From NCBI RefSeq assembly GCF_002117915.1, contig NZ_BDJB01000008.1, positions 310,001-374,000 of the forward strand: a DNA stretch of 64,000 nt, given 5' to 3'. Below the pieces are notes generated by a model. It made no database searches and had not been told where the DNA came from. It saw only the letters and a list, made by a program, of their open reading frames with translations. This document shows, piece after piece, positions 24,293 to 34,885 of this stretch. A program made the translations under genes and the position numbers. Each line of letters begins with the position of its first letter. Position 1 is the first letter of the stretch. This DNA comes from Sphingomonas sp. TZW2008. Its GTDB lineage: Bacteria > Pseudomonadota > Alphaproteobacteria > Sphingomonadales > Sphingomonadaceae.

Positions 24293-26449
24293 TTATCGAT
24301 CAAATTCAAGCATGATGGTCGCGAGCGGCGGTAGCGTGACCATCGCCGCGCCGTCGCGTGCCACGACGCCGCCGAGATTGCCCAGCCCCGAGCCCCAGTA
24401 ATCGTGCGCGTCGGAATTGAGGATCTCGCGCCAGCGCCCGTCGTGCGGCAGCGGCACGCGATACGGCGCGCGCGCGACTGGCGTCATGTTGCAGATCACC
24501 GCGATCGGCTTCGCGTCCGGCGCCTTGCGCAGCCAGACGAACACCGAGTTCGCCGAATCGTCGGCGACGATCCACTCGAAGCCTTCGGGTTCGCAGTCGC
24601 GCGCGTGGAGCGCCGGCCGGCTGCGATAGAGGCGGTTCAGATCGCGCACGAGCTTGCGCACCCCATCATGCGCCGCGGAATGGCAGAGTTCCCAGTCGAG
24701 CGCTCGCTCCTCGCTCCACTCGCGCCGCTGCGCGAACTCCTGCCCCATGAACAGCAGCTTCTTGCCGGGATAGCCCCACATCATCGCATAATAGGCGCGC
24801 AGATTGGCGAACTGCTGCCAATCGTCGCCGCTCATCTTGGCGAGCAGCGAACCCTTGCCGTGCACCACCTCATCGTGGCTGAGCGGCAGGACGTAATTCT
24901 CGCTGAAGGCGTACATCAGCCCGAAGGTGATGTCCTGGTGATGGTATTTCCGGTGCACCGCATCGGTCGCCATGTACTTCAGCGTATCGTGCATGAAGCC
25001 CATGTTCCACTTGAAGCCGAAGCCGAGCCCGCCGTCGTACGGCGGGTGCGTCACCCCCGGCCAGGCGGTCGATTCCTCGGCGACGGTGAACACGCCGGGA
25101 TGCGCGGCGTAGACCGCCGAATTGACCGACTGGAGGAAGGCCGCCGCTTCCCAATTCTCACGGCCGCCCTCTCGGTTGGGGATCCACTCGCCCGGTTTGC
25201 GGCTGTAATCACGGTACAGCATCGAGGCGACCGCATCGACGCGCAGCCCGTCGATATGATAGCGCTCGGCCCAGAACAGCGCGTTGTTGACGAGGAACGC
25301 CGCCACCTCGCGCCGCCCGAAATTGTAGATCGCGGTGTTCCAGTCGGGGTGGAACCCGAGCCGCGGATCCTCGTGCTCGTACAGCGCCGTGCCGTCGAAG
25401 CGGGCGAGGCCGAAGGCGTCGGTCGGAAAATGCGCCGGCACCCAGTCGAGCAGCACGCCGATGCCGGCGCGGTGCGCCCCGTCGACGAACCGCGCGAACC
25501 CCTCGACGTCGCCGAACCGCGCCGACGGAGCGTAGAGCCCGGTGGTCTGATACCCCCATGACGGGTCGAAGGGATGTTCCGAGATCGGCAGCAATTCGAT
25601 GTGCGTGAAGCCCATCTCGACCGCATAGGGGATCAGCCGATCGGCCAGTGCGTCCCATGGCAGGAACCAGCCATCCGCATCGCGTTGCCACGAGCCGGCG
25701 TGCACCTCATAGATGCTGATCGGCACGCGCCGCGGATCGACCGCCGCCCAGCTCGCACGATGTTCGGCATCGCCCCAGATATGCGTCGGCTGACTGGTGG
25801 TGACCGATGCCGTGCCGGGTCGCAATTCGGTGGCGAAGGCGTAGGGGTCGGCCTTGAGCGGCTGAAGCTCGCCGTCCGCGCCGACGATTTCGTACTTGTA
25901 GTTTTGCCCCGCCCCGACGCCGGGCAGGAAGATCTCCCACACACCCACGTCGCCGCGCCGGCGCATGACGTGGCGGCTGCCGTCCCAGTCGTTGAAATCG
26001 CCGACCACCGATACGCGCCGTGCGTTCGGCGCCCACACGGCGAAATGCATGCCGCGCGCGCCCTCGTGTTCGATCAGATGCGCACCAAGCTTGTCGTGAA
26101 GGCGAAAATGCGTGCCTTCCGCCATCAGCAGATCGTCGACCGGCCCCAGCACCGGCCCGAAGCTATAGGGATCGGTGATCCACCAATCCGCGTCGTCGCC
26201 ACCGGATGCGCGCAGCCGAAGCGGCTGCGGCGCGCCGGCAATCGGCCCCTCGAACACGCCGCGCGGATCGGTCCGCACGAGCTTGCCCAGCAGCGTACCG
26301 GCCAGATCGTGCGCCGAGACCGAGTGCGCGCCGGGGACCAGCGCGCGCGCGAACGTCCCTTCGGGCCCTGCATGCGCGCCGAGCAGCGAGAAGGGATCGT
26401 CGTGCCGCCCGGCGAGAAGCGCCGCGATCGCGGCCTCGGGCGGCTTCAC
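24293..26449 (-). CDS. glgB: 1,4-alpha-glucan branching enzyme
   Basis: Forms alpha-1,6 branches in glycogen. The 718-residue protein has an N-terminal N1/CBM48 region ([19 protein letters not shown]), then the GH13 catalytic motifs [19 protein letters not shown] (nucleophile Asp), AEESTAWPG (acid Glu) and [12 protein letters not shown]. The C-terminus ends in an all-beta domain. The start GTG 26449 overlaps the glgP stop as GTGA, which fits both the family N-terminus and the coupling seen throughout this operon. Confidence 0.96.
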   Translation of the reverse strand: MKPPEAAIAALLAGRHDDPFSLLGAHAGPEGTFARALVPGAHSVSAHDLAGTLLGKLVRTDPRGVFEGPIAGAPQPLRLRASGGDDADWWITDPYSFGPVLGPVDDLLMAEGTHFRLHDKLGAHLIEHEGARGMHFAVWAPNARRVSVVGDFNDWDGSRHVMRRRGDVGVWEIFLPGVGAGQNYKYEIVGADGELQPLKADPYAFATELRPGTASVTTSQPTHIWGDAEHRASWAAVDPRRVPISIYEVHAGSWQRDADGWFLPWDALADRLIPYAVEMGFTHIELLPISEHPFDPSWGYQTTGLYAPSARFGDVEGFARFVDGAHRAGIGVLLDWVPAHFPTDAFGLARFDGTALYEHEDPRLGFHPDWNTAIYNFGRREVAAFLVNNALFWAERYHIDGLRVDAVASMLYRDYSRKPGEWIPNREGGRENWEAAAFLQSVNSAVYAAHPGVFTVAEESTAWPGVTHPPYDGGLGFGFKWNMGFMHDTLKYMATDAVHRKYHHQDITFGLMYAFSENYVLPLSHDEVVHGKGSLLAKMSGDDWQQFANLRAYYAMMWGYPGKKLLFMGQEFAQRREWSEERALDWELCHSAAHDGVRKLVRDLNRLYRSRPALHARDCEPEGFEWIVADDSANSVFVWLRKAPDAKPIAVICNMTPVARAPYRVPLPHDGRWREILNSDAHDYWGSGLGNLGGVVARDGAAMVTLPPLATIMLEFDR

Positions 26450-28878
26450 CCGACGCCCCAGATGTCGCGCGCATATTCGCCGATTGTCCGATCGGACGAG
26501 AACCAGCCCATCTTGGCAACGTTGCGGATCGCTGCCGCCTGCCACGCAGGCCGATCGCCCCAGCGTGCGTCGACATCGCGCTGTGCCGCGGCGTAGCTGT
26601 CGAAATCGGCGGTGACCATGAACCAGTCGCCGTCGTACAGCCCCTGCATCAATCCCTTGTAACGATCCGGATCGTCGGGCGAAAAGACCCCGGAGGCGAT
26701 GTTGCGTACCGCCTGCGCAAGCTCGGGACTCTCCTCGATCGTGCGCCGTGGGTCATATCCCCCCGCGCGCTTCGCCGCCACTTCATCCGCGGTCAGGCCG
26801 AAAATCACGATATTATCGGCGCCGACGTGGTCGCGGATCTCGACGTTGGCGCCGTCAAGCGTACCGATCGTCAGCGCGCCGTTCATCGCGAACTTCATGT
26901 TACCCGTGCCCGACGCTTCCATCCCGGCCGTCGAAATTTGTTCGGACAAGTCCGCCGCGGGCACGATACGTTCCGCCAGGCTGACGTTGTAATTCGGCAG
27001 AAAGGCGACCTTCAGCAGCCCGCCGACGCTGGGATCGCCATTGACCCGGCGCGCCACATCGTTGGCGAGTTTGATGATCAGTTTCGCATTATGGTAGCTC
27101 GAGGCCGCCTTGCCCGCGAACAGCTTTACCCGCGGCGTCCACTCACGCTCCGGGTGGCTGCGAATCTGATCGTACAGCGCCACCGTTTCGATGATGTTGA
27201 GCAACTGGCGCTTGTATTCGTGAATGCGCTTGATCTGGACGTCAAACAGCGCGTCCGGATCAAGCCGCAGCCCCGTCTCCCCCTTTATATACTGCGTCAA
27301 TGCCACCTTGTTGCAACGTTTCACCCCGGCGAAACGCTCCCGGAAAGCAGCATCTTGCGCAAAAGGCAGCAACGCCTCAAGCGCGGCGGCATCGTCGCGG
27401 AAGGCCCGGCCGATCGCTTCCTCGATCAGCGCGGTAAGCCCCGGGTTGCACGCCAGCAGCCAGCGTCGCGGCGTGATGCCGTTGGTCTTATTGTTGATCC
27501 GCTGCGGGTACAGCCGGTGCAGATCCGAGAAGACGGTCTGCTTCATCAGATCGGTGTGGAGCGCGGCGACGCCGTTGACGCTGTGGCTGCCGACGAACGC
27601 CAGATTGGCCATCCGCACGCGCCGCGCGCCGTTCTCGTCGATCAGGCTGATCGCGCTCACTGCCGCATCGTCGATGCCATCCGCCTGCCGCGCCTCGCGC
27701 AGCACCGCCGCATTGATCGCGTAGATCAGCTGCATGTGACGCGGCAGCAGCCGTTCGAACAGCGGCAGCGGCCAACTCTCCAGCGCTTCGGGCAGCAGCG
27801 TGTGGTTGGTGTAGCCGAAGGTGCGGCGCGTGATCGCCCACGCCTCGTCGAATGCCAGATCGTGATAGTCGATCAGCAGCCGCATCAGCTCCGCCACCGA
27901 CACCGCGGGATGCGTATCGTTGAGGTGGATCGCCGCCTTTTCGGGCAGCGTGCGAATATCTCCGAAATACTGGACGTGGCGGCGCACGATGTCCTGGATC
28001 GAGGCGGAGGAGAAAAAATATTCCTGCCGCAGCCGAAGCTCCTGCCCCGAAGCCACCGAGTCGCTGGGGTAGAGGACGCGCACCAGCGTCTCGGCGCGCG
28101 CCTGCCCGGCGAGCGCACCGATATGGTCGCCGGCGTTGAACGCATCGAGCCGGATCGGATCGAACGCGCGTGCGCTCCACAGTCGCAGCGTGTTGACGCG
28201 CGTCCCGCGCCAACCGACGACCGGCGTATCATAGGCGACCGCCTCCACCGCCTCCGCCGGCTTCCAGTGCACCAGCCCGTTGTCGCTGCTCGTCACCTCG
28301 CCGCCGAAGCCGACGAAATACGCGCTCTCGCGCCGCTCGAACTCCCAAGGATTGCCATGCGCCAGCCACGTCTCGGGCAGCTCGACCTGCCAGCCGTCGT
28401 CGATCCGCTGGCGGAACATGCCGTTCACGTAGCGGATGCCGTAGCCGTAGGCCGGCAGGTCGAGCGTCGCGAGGCTCTCCATGAAACATGCCGCGAGCCG
28501 GCCGAGACCGCCGTTGCCGAGCGCGGCATCGGGCTCGATCTCCTCGATCGCGGCGAGATCGACGCCGAGCGAGCGCAGCGCCTCGCCAACCTCGGCATTG
28601 CGGCCAAGGTTCGACAGCGCATCGCGCAGCAGCCGACCGATAAGGAATTCGAGGCTGAGGTAATAGACCCGCTTCGCGCCCGCCGCGTGCGCCGCGCGGG
28701 TCGACGCCATCCACTTGTCGATGATCTCGTCGCGCAGCGTCAGGATCGTCGCTTCGAGCCAATCGTGCTGGCGGGCCGCACGCTCGTCCTTGCCGATACG
28801 ATGGATCAGCGTGTCGACGATACGGGTGGCAAGCGCCGAACGGGGCGCGGCGGCGTCGGGTGCAGCGAGGGATGTCAT
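26446..28878 (-). CDS. glgP: Glycogen phosphorylase
   Basis: Pyridoxal-phosphate-dependent GT35 enzyme that releases glucose-1-phosphate from glycogen. The 810-residue protein has normal length. The PLP-lysine block [21 protein letters not shown] lies near the C-terminus, and [19 protein letters not shown] near the N-terminus. First gene of the order glgP-glgB-glgC-glgA-pgm-glgX, so degradation and synthesis enzymes are co-expressed. No good ribosome-binding site is seen before ATG 28878, and only 61 bp separate it from the end of the SUF operon on the same strand. Confidence 0.95.
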   Translation of the reverse strand: MTSLAAPDAAAPRSALATRIVDTLIHRIGKDERAARQHDWLEATILTLRDEIIDKWMASTRAAHAAGAKRVYYLSLEFLIGRLLRDALSNLGRNAEVGEALRSLGVDLAAIEEIEPDAALGNGGLGRLAACFMESLATLDLPAYGYGIRYVNGMFRQRIDDGWQVELPETWLAHGNPWEFERRESAYFVGFGGEVTSSDNGLVHWKPAEAVEAVAYDTPVVGWRGTRVNTLRLWSARAFDPIRLDAFNAGDHIGALAGQARAETLVRVLYPSDSVASGQELRLRQEYFFSSASIQDIVRRHVQYFGDIRTLPEKAAIHLNDTHPAVSVAELMRLLIDYHDLAFDEAWAITRRTFGYTNHTLLPEALESWPLPLFERLLPRHMQLIYAINAAVLREARQADGIDDAAVSAISLIDENGARRVRMANLAFVGSHSVNGVAALHTDLMKQTVFSDLHRLYPQRINNKTNGITPRRWLLACNPGLTALIEEAIGRAFRDDAAALEALLPFAQDAAFRERFAGVKRCNKVALTQYIKGETGLRLDPDALFDVQIKRIHEYKRQLLNIIETVALYDQIRSHPEREWTPRVKLFAGKAASSYHNAKLIIKLANDVARRVNGDPSVGGLLKVAFLPNYNVSLAERIVPAADLSEQISTAGMEASGTGNMKFAMNGALTIGTLDGANVEIRDHVGADNIVIFGLTADEVAAKRAGGYDPRRTIEESPELAQAVRNIASGVFSPDDPDRYKGLMQGLYDGDWFMVTADFDSYAAAQRDVDARWGDRPAWQAAAIRNVAKMGWFSSDRTIGEYARDIWGVG

Positions 28879-28939
28879 CGTGACGGCAGCTTAACGATGC
28901 TCGCCCGCGAGTCACGCGCCGAACCGCGCGCACACCGTT

Positions 28940-29293
28940 TTAGACGGTGAAGCTTTCCCCGCAGCCGCACGCGCCCTTGGCATTCGGATTGTTGAACACG
29001 AAGCCCGCGGTGAAATCGTCCTCAACCCAGTCCATCGTCGATCCGATGAGGTACAGGATCGATCCGCCATCGACGTAGAGCGTGCCGCCGTCAGTCTCGA
29101 TCTTCTCGTCGAACGGCTTCGCTTCGGTGACATAGTCGACCGAATAGGCGAGGCCCGAGCAGCCGCGGCGCGGGGTCGACAGCTTGACGCCGACCGCGTC
29201 CGCCGGTGCCTTCGCCATCAGCGAGGCGATCCGCGCCTTGGCGGTGTCCGTCAGGATCAACGCCGCGGGACGTGCGCGTACCGTCGTCGCCAT
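28940..29293 (-). CDS. sufA: SufA/IscA-type iron-sulfur carrier protein
   Basis: An A-type carrier that receives Fe-S clusters from the SufBCD scaffold and passes them to apoproteins. The 117-residue protein has three conserved Cys: one in GCSGLAYSVDY and two in the C-terminal GACGCGESF. ATG 29293 overlaps the upstream sufT stop by one base (TGATG). It is the last gene of the SUF operon. Confidence 0.93.
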   Translation of the reverse strand: MATTVRARPAALILTDTAKARIASLMAKAPADAVGVKLSTPRRGCSGLAYSVDYVTEAKPFDEKIETDGGTLYVDGGSILYLIGSTMDWVEDDFTAGFVFNNPNAKGACGCGESFTV

Positions 29294-29763
29294 CACAGCA
29301 TCCCCAGTTCGAGCCGCGCCTCGTCGGACATCTTGGCGGGATCCCACGGCGGATCCCATACCAAATTGACGTCCGCAATCGCGATGCCGGGCACCGATCC
29401 GACGCGCAGCTCGACCTCGGCGGGCATCGATTCGGCGACGGGGCAGTGCGGCGTCGTCAGCGTCATGGTGACGACAGCGTGGCCGCCGTCGGTCACCTCG
29501 ACGTTGTAGATCAGCCCGAGCTCGTAGATGTTCACCGGGATTTCGGGATCGTAGATCTCCTTCAGCGCGTCGATCACCGCCTCGTACAGCGCGCCGCCCG
29601 GCTCGTGCGCATTCTCGCCCTGCGGCTTCTGCGCGAGAAATCCCTCGAGATAGTCGCGCTTGCGGGCGAACGTCTCCGCGGGAGTCTCGACCGCGTCGTC
29701 GACGCGCGCGCGCGGCGGCTTCGTCTCGGCGTCCACTTCCTCGACGCGGATCGACTCGCTCAT
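29293..29763 (-). CDS. sufT: SufT-type DUF59/MIP18 family protein
   Basis: 156-residue protein of the MIP18/PaaD-like family that assists Fe-S maturation in SUF systems. The N-terminal 50 residues form a charged linker (EEVDAETKPPRARVDDAVE). The DUF59 core follows with DPEIPVNIYELGLIYNVEV and the Cys-containing TLTTPHCPVAESMP. ATG 29763 lies 10 bp after the sufS stop; the open frame extends six codons further. Confidence 0.9.
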   Translation of the reverse strand: MSESIRVEEVDAETKPPRARVDDAVETPAETFARKRDYLEGFLAQKPQGENAHEPGGALYEAVIDALKEIYDPEIPVNIYELGLIYNVEVTDGGHAVVTMTLTTPHCPVAESMPAEVELRVGSVPGIAIADVNLVWDPPWDPAKMSDEARLELGML

Positions 29764-29773
29764 CCGACTATTC

Positions 29774-30997
29774 CTATCCAAAGATCCGACTCACTCTCTC
29801 GATGCCCCTCGCCAGCGCTTCGACATCGGCAGGCCCATTGTAGACGCCGAAGCTCGCGCGCGCGGTCGCTTCGACGCCCAGCGTTTCCATCAGCGGCTGC
29901 GCGCAATGATGGCCGGCGCGGATCGCGACCTTCGCTTCGTCCAAGATGGTGCCGATGTCGTGCGGATGCACCCCCTCGATCGCGAACGATACGATCCCGG
30001 CGCTGTCCTCCGGCCCGAACAGGCGGACGGAGTTGATCGCAGACAGCGCCTCGCGCGTTTGGCGGACCAGCGCGGTCTCATGCGCGTGAATGCGATCGAG
30101 GCCGATCGCCTCGACATAATCGATCGCCGCGTGCAGCCCGAGCACGCCGACGATATGCGGCGTTCCCGCCTCGAACCGCGTCGGCGGCGGGGCGTAGGTC
30201 GTCCTGGCGAACGTCACACGGTCGATCATCGACCCGCCGCCCTGATAGGGCGGCATCGCGTCGAGCAGTTCTGCCCGGCCCCACAGTACGCCGAGGCCAG
30301 TCGGGCCGTACAGCTTGTGCGCGGAGAAAACGTAAAAATCGCAGTCGAGATCGACGACGTCGACCGGCAGCCGCGGGACCGCCTGGCACCCGTCGATCAG
30401 GATCTTCGCGCCCACACCATGCGCCAGCGCCGCCGCACGCTTCGCGTCGAGCACCGATCCCAGCACGTTCGACACGTGCGCGAGCGCAATCAATTTGTGC
30501 GCCGGCGTCAGCATCGCCGCCATTGCGTCGAGATCGATGCGATGATCAGCAGTCAGCGGCACGACGTCGATCGCCGCGCCGACCCGCTCGGCCACCATCT
30601 GCCACGGCACGATGTTCGAATGATGCTCCAGCGCCGATAGTAGGATGCGATCGCCGGCCTTGAGCTGCGTTCCCGCCCAGCTGTGCGCAACGAGGTTGAT
30701 CGCCTCCGTCGCGCCGCGGACGAACACGACTTCTTCTTCCGCGCCGCCGATGAAGCTCGCCACGCGTCGCCGCGCCGCCTCATAGGCCAGCGTCATGTCC
30801 GCCGACCGCTGGTACACGCCGCGGTGGACCGTCGCATAGGTCGTGTCATAGCCGCGCGTGATCGCGTCGATCACCGGTCGCGGCTTCTGCGCCGTCGCGG
30901 CGGTATCGAGATACGCCCAGCCCGCCGGGATCGCGAGGAAGTCGGCCAGCACGTCGAGCGGGCGGGCAGCGTCGAGGATCGTGTCCGTCTGCGTCAC
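29774..30997 (-). CDS. sufS: Cysteine desulfurase SufS
   Basis: PLP enzyme that takes sulfur from cysteine for cluster assembly. The 407-residue class-V aminotransferase fold has Lys in FSAHKLYGPTG for PLP and the active Cys in RAGHHCAQPLM, plus LEHHSNIVPWQ typical of the SufS group. GTG 30997 overlaps the sufD stop as GTGA; the long frame upstream is inside sufD and not coding. No SufE is in the window. Confidence 0.95.
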   Translation of the reverse strand: MTQTDTILDAARPLDVLADFLAIPAGWAYLDTAATAQKPRPVIDAITRGYDTTYATVHRGVYQRSADMTLAYEAARRRVASFIGGAEEEVVFVRGATEAINLVAHSWAGTQLKAGDRILLSALEHHSNIVPWQMVAERVGAAIDVVPLTADHRIDLDAMAAMLTPAHKLIALAHVSNVLGSVLDAKRAAALAHGVGAKILIDGCQAVPRLPVDVVDLDCDFYVFSAHKLYGPTGLGVLWGRAELLDAMPPYQGGGSMIDRVTFARTTYAPPPTRFEAGTPHIVGVLGLHAAIDYVEAIGLDRIHAHETALVRQTREALSAINSVRLFGPEDSAGIVSFAIEGVHPHDIGTILDEAKVAIRAGHHCAQPLMETLGVEATARASFGVYNGPADVEALARGIERVSRIFG

Positions 30998-32070
30998 TGC
31001 AGCGCCGCCTCCAGCCAGACATCGGCATCCGCCTCGAACGCCGCGCGCACCGTCTCGTCCCCGATCCGCTCGAGCGCATCGGCGACGAACGCCCGCGTCA
31101 GGATCGCCTCGGCACGCGCCCGCGGAATGCCGCGGCTCTGCATGTAGAACAGCCCGCGCTGGTCGAGCTCGCCGACTGTCGCGCCATGCGCGCACTTCAC
31201 GTCGTCGGCGAAAATCTCGAGCTCGGGCTTCAGGTTCACCGTCGCGGTGCGATCGAGCAGTAGGCCGCGCAGGCTCTGCTCGCCGTCGGTTTTCTGCGCA
31301 TGACGCGCGACCTCGACCGCAGCGGCGAGGCTCACCTGCGAGCGATCGGCGGCCACGGCGCGCCACACCTGACGCGACGCGCCGTTGGGCTGCGCGTGAT
31401 TGACGCGGACGGCGCACTCCTGGCGCTGCTCGGCAGCGGTCAGCAGCGCACCGCCATATTCGACGAACGCCCCCTCACCGGCCATCGTCAGCTGCGCGTC
31501 GATCCGGCTCCCCTGCCCGCCGGCGCCCAGGAACGTCGCGACAAGGCTCGCCGCCTCGCCGACCTCCGCCGCCTCGCGCAGCGATACGAAGCCCGCCGTC
31601 TGAAGCAGTCGTACGGCGCGCATCAAACGCGCGCCGCGCCCGAGCCGGGTGCGCGTGAAGCGGTTCTGCCAACCGGCGCCGACGAACGTCTCGATGACCG
31701 TCGCGACCGCATTGTCGGCCAGCACGACTTCCGCCGGAAGGTGGTTCTCGCCCGCCGTCGCGACATGAACGATCTGCACCGGATCGGCCGCCGCCGCGGC
31801 ATCGAGGTGGAGCGACCAGCCAACACCGCGCGCGTGCCGCCCGAGCGCGTGATCGTCGCCGACCAGGTCGGTGATCGTCACGCGTTGGAGGTCACTGCGC
31901 CCGTGATCGAGCACGCCATCGACGAACAGTAGGCGCGCGCCGGGCAGGTCGAGAAACTCGCTCGCCGGTGCCGCGATCGGCGCGAGCGCGGCAGCCGCGG
32001 TCAGCGCGCCGAGATCGGCCCAGCGCCATGCCTCGACGCGGGTCGAGGGGAGATCGAGCAGCGCGCTCAT
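30994..32070 (-). CDS. sufD: Fe-S assembly protein SufD
   Basis: 358-residue beta-helix partner of SufB in the SufBC2D scaffold. The C-terminal half carries LKPELEIFADDVKCAHGATVG, the conserved Cys/His region at the SufB-SufD interface, then QSRGIPRARAEAIL. The N-terminal half is short and divergent, as is common in sphingomonads. ATG 32070 overlaps the sufC stop by one base (TGATG). Confidence 0.93.
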   Translation of the reverse strand: MSALLDLPSTRVEAWRWADLGALTAAAALAPIAAPASEFLDLPGARLLFVDGVLDHGRSDLQRVTITDLVGDDHALGRHARGVGWSLHLDAAAAADPVQIVHVATAGENHLPAEVVLADNAVATVIETFVGAGWQNRFTRTRLGRGARLMRAVRLLQTAGFVSLREAAEVGEAASLVATFLGAGGQGSRIDAQLTMAGEGAFVEYGGALLTAAEQRQECAVRVNHAQPNGASRQVWRAVAADRSQVSLAAAVEVARHAQKTDGEQSLRGLLLDRTATVNLKPELEIFADDVKCAHGATVGELDQRGLFYMQSRGIPRARAEAILTRAFVADALERIGDETVRAAFEADADVWLEAALQ

Positions 32071-32813
32071 CAGGCTGCGATCTCCGTATAGCCTTCGCGC
32101 TCGAGCTGATGCGCAAGCTCCGCGCCGCCCGAGCGGGTGATGCGGCCGTCGGCGAGCACGTGGACGAAGTCGGGCTTCACGTAATCAAGTAGGCGCTGAT
32201 AGTGGGTGATCAGCAGCACGGCCTTCGCGGGCTTGCGCATGATGCGGTTGATGCCGTCGCCGACGATGCGCAGCGCGTCGATGTCGAGGCCGCTATCGGT
32301 CTCGTCGAGGATCGCGAACTTGGGATCGATGATGCCCATCTGCACCATCTCGTTGCGCTTCTTCTCACCGCCCGAGAAGCCGACGTTGACCGGGCGCTTG
32401 AGCATGTCCTGATCAAGCCCGAGCGCATCTGCCTGGCCGCGCGCGAGCTTCAGGAACTCTCCGCCCGAGAGCGGCTTCTCACCGCGGCCGGCGCGCTGGG
32501 CGTTGAGGCTCTCGCGCAGGAACTGGACGTTCGATACGCCCGGGATCTCCACCGGATATTGGAAGCCGAGGAACAGCCCCGCCGCGGCGCGCTCATGCGG
32601 TTCCAGCTCGAGCAGGTCGACGCCATCAAAGGTCACGCTGCCTTCGGTCACTTCATAGCCGGGACGCCCGCCAAGCACATAGCCGAGCGTCGACTTGCCG
32701 GCGCCGTTCGGCCCCATGATCGCGTGGATCTCGCCCGCGTTTACGGAGAGGCTTAGGCCCTTGAGGATCGGCTTGCCGTCGATCTCGGCGTGAAGATTTT
32801 CGATTTTAAGCAT
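32070..32813 (-). CDS. sufC: Fe-S assembly ATPase SufC
   Basis: ABC-type ATPase of the SufBCD complex. 247 residues with Walker A GPNGAGKS, the Q-loop FQYPVEIPG, signature SGGEKKRNE and Walker B FAILDETDSGLDID. I chose ATG 32813 (MLKIENLHAEI) from the family N-terminus; ATG 32819 is two codons earlier. A short hairpin sits in the 64-bp gap after sufB. Confidence 0.95.
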   Translation of the reverse strand: MLKIENLHAEIDGKPILKGLSLSVNAGEIHAIMGPNGAGKSTLGYVLGGRPGYEVTEGSVTFDGVDLLELEPHERAAAGLFLGFQYPVEIPGVSNVQFLRESLNAQRAGRGEKPLSGGEFLKLARGQADALGLDQDMLKRPVNVGFSGGEKKRNEMVQMGIIDPKFAILDETDSGLDIDALRIVGDGINRIMRKPAKAVLLITHYQRLLDYVKPDFVHVLADGRITRSGGAELAHQLEREGYTEIAA

Positions 32814-32833
32814 GGTCATTCCGAAAAGGAGGC

Positions 32834-32850
32834 GGTCGGCGCTGCCGACC
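32834..32850. other. Hairpin in the sufB-sufC gap
   Basis: Perfect 7-bp inverted repeat ggtcggc/gccgacc with a 3-base loop, flanked by two direct copies of ccgaaaagg (about 32821 and 32851). There is no T-run, so it is unlikely to be a full terminator. It could set transcript processing or the sufB/sufC ratio. Confidence 0.5.
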
Positions 32851-32877
32851 CGAAAAGGTGAGTGAGCGAAGCGCGGG

Positions 32878-34341
32878 TCATCCCACCGAACCCTCAAGGC
32901 TGATGCCAAGCAGCTTCTGCGCCTCGACGGCGAATTCCATCGGCAGCTGCTGCAGCACCTCGCGGGCGAAGCCGTTGACGATCAGCGCCACGGCGGCTTC
33001 CTGATCGAGGCCGCGCGACATGGCGTAGAATAGCTGGTCCTCGCTGATCTTCGACGTGGTCGCCTCATGCTCGATCTGCGCCGAGGGGTTGCGCACCTCA
33101 ATGTACGGTACAGTGTGCGCGCCGCACTGGTCGCCCAGCAGCAAGCTGTCGCACTGCGTGAAGTTGCGCACGCCCTCCGCAGTTGGCGCAACGCGCACGA
33201 GCCCGCGATAGGTGTTGTCCGATCGCCCGGCGCTGATCCCCTTTGACACGATGGTCGAGCGAGTATTTTTGCCGAGGTGGATCATCTTGGTGCCGGTGTC
33301 CGCCTGCTGGCGGTTGTTGGTCACCGCGACGGAGTAGAACTCACCCACGCTGCCATCGCCCAGCAACACGCAGGACGGATATTTCCACGTTACCGCGCTG
33401 CCGGTCTCGACCTGAGTCCAGCTTACCTTGCTGTTCTTGCCCTGACACAGCGCCCGCTTGGTGACGAAATTGTAGATACCGCCGACGCCGTTCTCGTCGC
33501 CGGGGTACCAGTTCTGCACCGTCGAATATTTGATCTCGGCATCGTCCAGCGCGACCAGCTCGACCACCGCGGCGTGCAGCTGATTCTCGTCACGCATCGG
33601 GGCGGTGCAGCCCTCAAGATACGAGACGTAAGCACCCTTGTCAGCGACGATCAGTGTGCGCTCGAACTGGCCGGTGTTCTCGGCATTGATGCGGAAATAG
33701 GTGCTGAGCTCCATCGGGCAGCGCACGCCCTCCGGAATGTAGACGAACGTCCCGTCGGAGAAGACGGCGCTGTTGAGCGTGGCGAAGTAATTGTCGTGCT
33801 GCGGCACGACCTTGCCAAGCCACTTCTTCACCAGATCCGGATATTCGCGGATCGCCTCGCTGATCGAGCGGAAGATGACGCCGGCGGCCTCGAGTTCCTT
33901 GCGGAAGGTGGTGGCGACCGAGACGCTGTCGAAAACCGCATCGACCGCGACGCGGCGCGCGCCCTCGACGCCCGCGAGCACTTCCTGCTCAGCGATCGGG
34001 ATGCCCAGCTTCTCGTAGGTGCGGCGGATTTCGGGATCGAGCTCGTCGAGCGACGCGATGGTCTTCTTCTGCTTTGGCTCCGCGTAGTAATAGGCGTCCT
34101 GATAGTCGATCGGCGGAATATTGAGCTTCGCCCAATCCGGCGACTCCATCGTCAGCCACTTGGCGTACGCCTTCAACCGCCAGTCGAGCATCCATTCCGG
34201 CTCGCCCTTCTTGGCGGAGATGTAGCGAACCGTTTCCTCGCTCAGTCCTTTGGGCGCGAAGTCCTGCTCGATGTCGGTCGCGAAACCCCATTCGTATTTC
34301 TTGGATACGGCGGCGAGCGCCTCGGCGTTCTTCGTGGCCAT
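32878..34341 (-). CDS. sufB: Fe-S assembly protein SufB
   Basis: The scaffold subunit on which nascent clusters form. 487 residues, near the family norm. Conserved stretches include [59 protein letters not shown] (with the Cys) and [23 protein letters not shown] 34341 is one base after the regulator stop, so it is translated as part of the same operon. Confidence 0.97.
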   Translation of the reverse strand: MATKNAEALAAVSKKYEWGFATDIEQDFAPKGLSEETVRYISAKKGEPEWMLDWRLKAYAKWLTMESPDWAKLNIPPIDYQDAYYYAEPKQKKTIASLDELDPEIRRTYEKLGIPIAEQEVLAGVEGARRVAVDAVFDSVSVATTFRKELEAAGVIFRSISEAIREYPDLVKKWLGKVVPQHDNYFATLNSAVFSDGTFVYIPEGVRCPMELSTYFRINAENTGQFERTLIVADKGAYVSYLEGCTAPMRDENQLHAAVVELVALDDAEIKYSTVQNWYPGDENGVGGIYNFVTKRALCQGKNSKVSWTQVETGSAVTWKYPSCVLLGDGSVGEFYSVAVTNNRQQADTGTKMIHLGKNTRSTIVSKGISAGRSDNTYRGLVRVAPTAEGVRNFTQCDSLLLGDQCGAHTVPYIEVRNPSAQIEHEATTSKISEDQLFYAMSRGLDQEAAVALIVNGFAREVLQQLPMEFAVEAQKLLGISLEGSVG

Positions 34342-34342
34342 G

Positions 34343-34807
34343 TCAGGCTTCCATCTTCATCATGTTCGGGGCGCGGCCGGCAGCGGCCGAAGGCGATGGC
34401 GCGGTCGCCGTGAGGTGCGTCAGCGCAATGCCCGCGAGCGCGTCGCGCACCGTGCGATTGACAAGCGACCAATGCGGGCGGACGAGGCAGGTGCCGTCGA
34501 GTGCGCAATCGTGCCGGTCGGTATCGACGCAGGTCGTCAATGCGATCGGGCCCTCGACTGCCTCGATCACATCGACGAGGCTGATCGCCGACGGCGGACG
34601 CGACAGGCGAAAGCCGCCGCCGGTGCCGCGCGTGCTTTCGATCAGCCCTGCTGCGGATAGCCGGCTGACAAGCTTCTGCGCCGTCGGCAGCGGCACGCCG
34701 GTCTCCTGCGCGAGGCTCGTCGCGTTGACGCGCGCCATCCCGCCGCAATGGCGCGCCGCGGCCGTCATCAGGACGATCGCATAGTCGGCAAGGCTGGACA
34801 GGCGCAT
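34343..34807 (-). CDS. sufR: Rrf2-family Fe-S-sensing regulator of the SUF operon
   Basis: 154-residue winged-helix regulator of the IscR/Rrf2 type that likely senses cluster status and controls this operon. The N-terminal [14 protein letters not shown] and HTH ([21 protein letters not shown]) are followed by [11 protein letters not shown] (wing). Three Cys at residues 93, 101 and 107 are the expected cluster ligands; the first spacing is seven residues, longer than in E. coli IscR. ATG 34807 is chosen from the family start. A 23-bp palindrome lies immediately upstream. It is not homologous to cyanobacterial SufR; the symbol follows its place in the operon. Confidence 0.9.
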   Translation of the reverse strand: MRLSSLADYAIVLMTAAARHCGGMARVNATSLAQETGVPLPTAQKLVSRLSAAGLIESTRGTGGGFRLSRPPSAISLVDVIEAVEGPIALTTCVDTDRHDCALDGTCLVRPHWSLVNRTVRDALAGIALTHLTATAPSPSAAAGRAPNMMKMEA

Positions 34808-34824
34808 GTTGCGAGCGGTTCTCA

Positions 34825-34847
34825 AATCAGACTGATTTCGTCTGATT
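34825..34847. promoter_or_regulatory. Candidate operator before the SUF operon
   Basis: Perfect 8-bp inverted repeat aatcagac - 7 bases - gtctgatt, centred 29 bp upstream of the regulator start. The size and dyad symmetry suit binding of an Rrf2-type dimer, and autoregulation is typical of this family. Its AT-rich composition stands out from the GC-rich surroundings. Confidence 0.65.
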
Positions 34848-34885
34848 GGCAGATGGGCGCGCGCGCCGGGGAAATCAACCGGTGA

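Noticed and set aside
26206-28950. 914-codon open frame opposite glgP and the start of glgB
   Set aside because: Antisense shadow created by codon bias in glgP; no ribosome-binding site and no domain.
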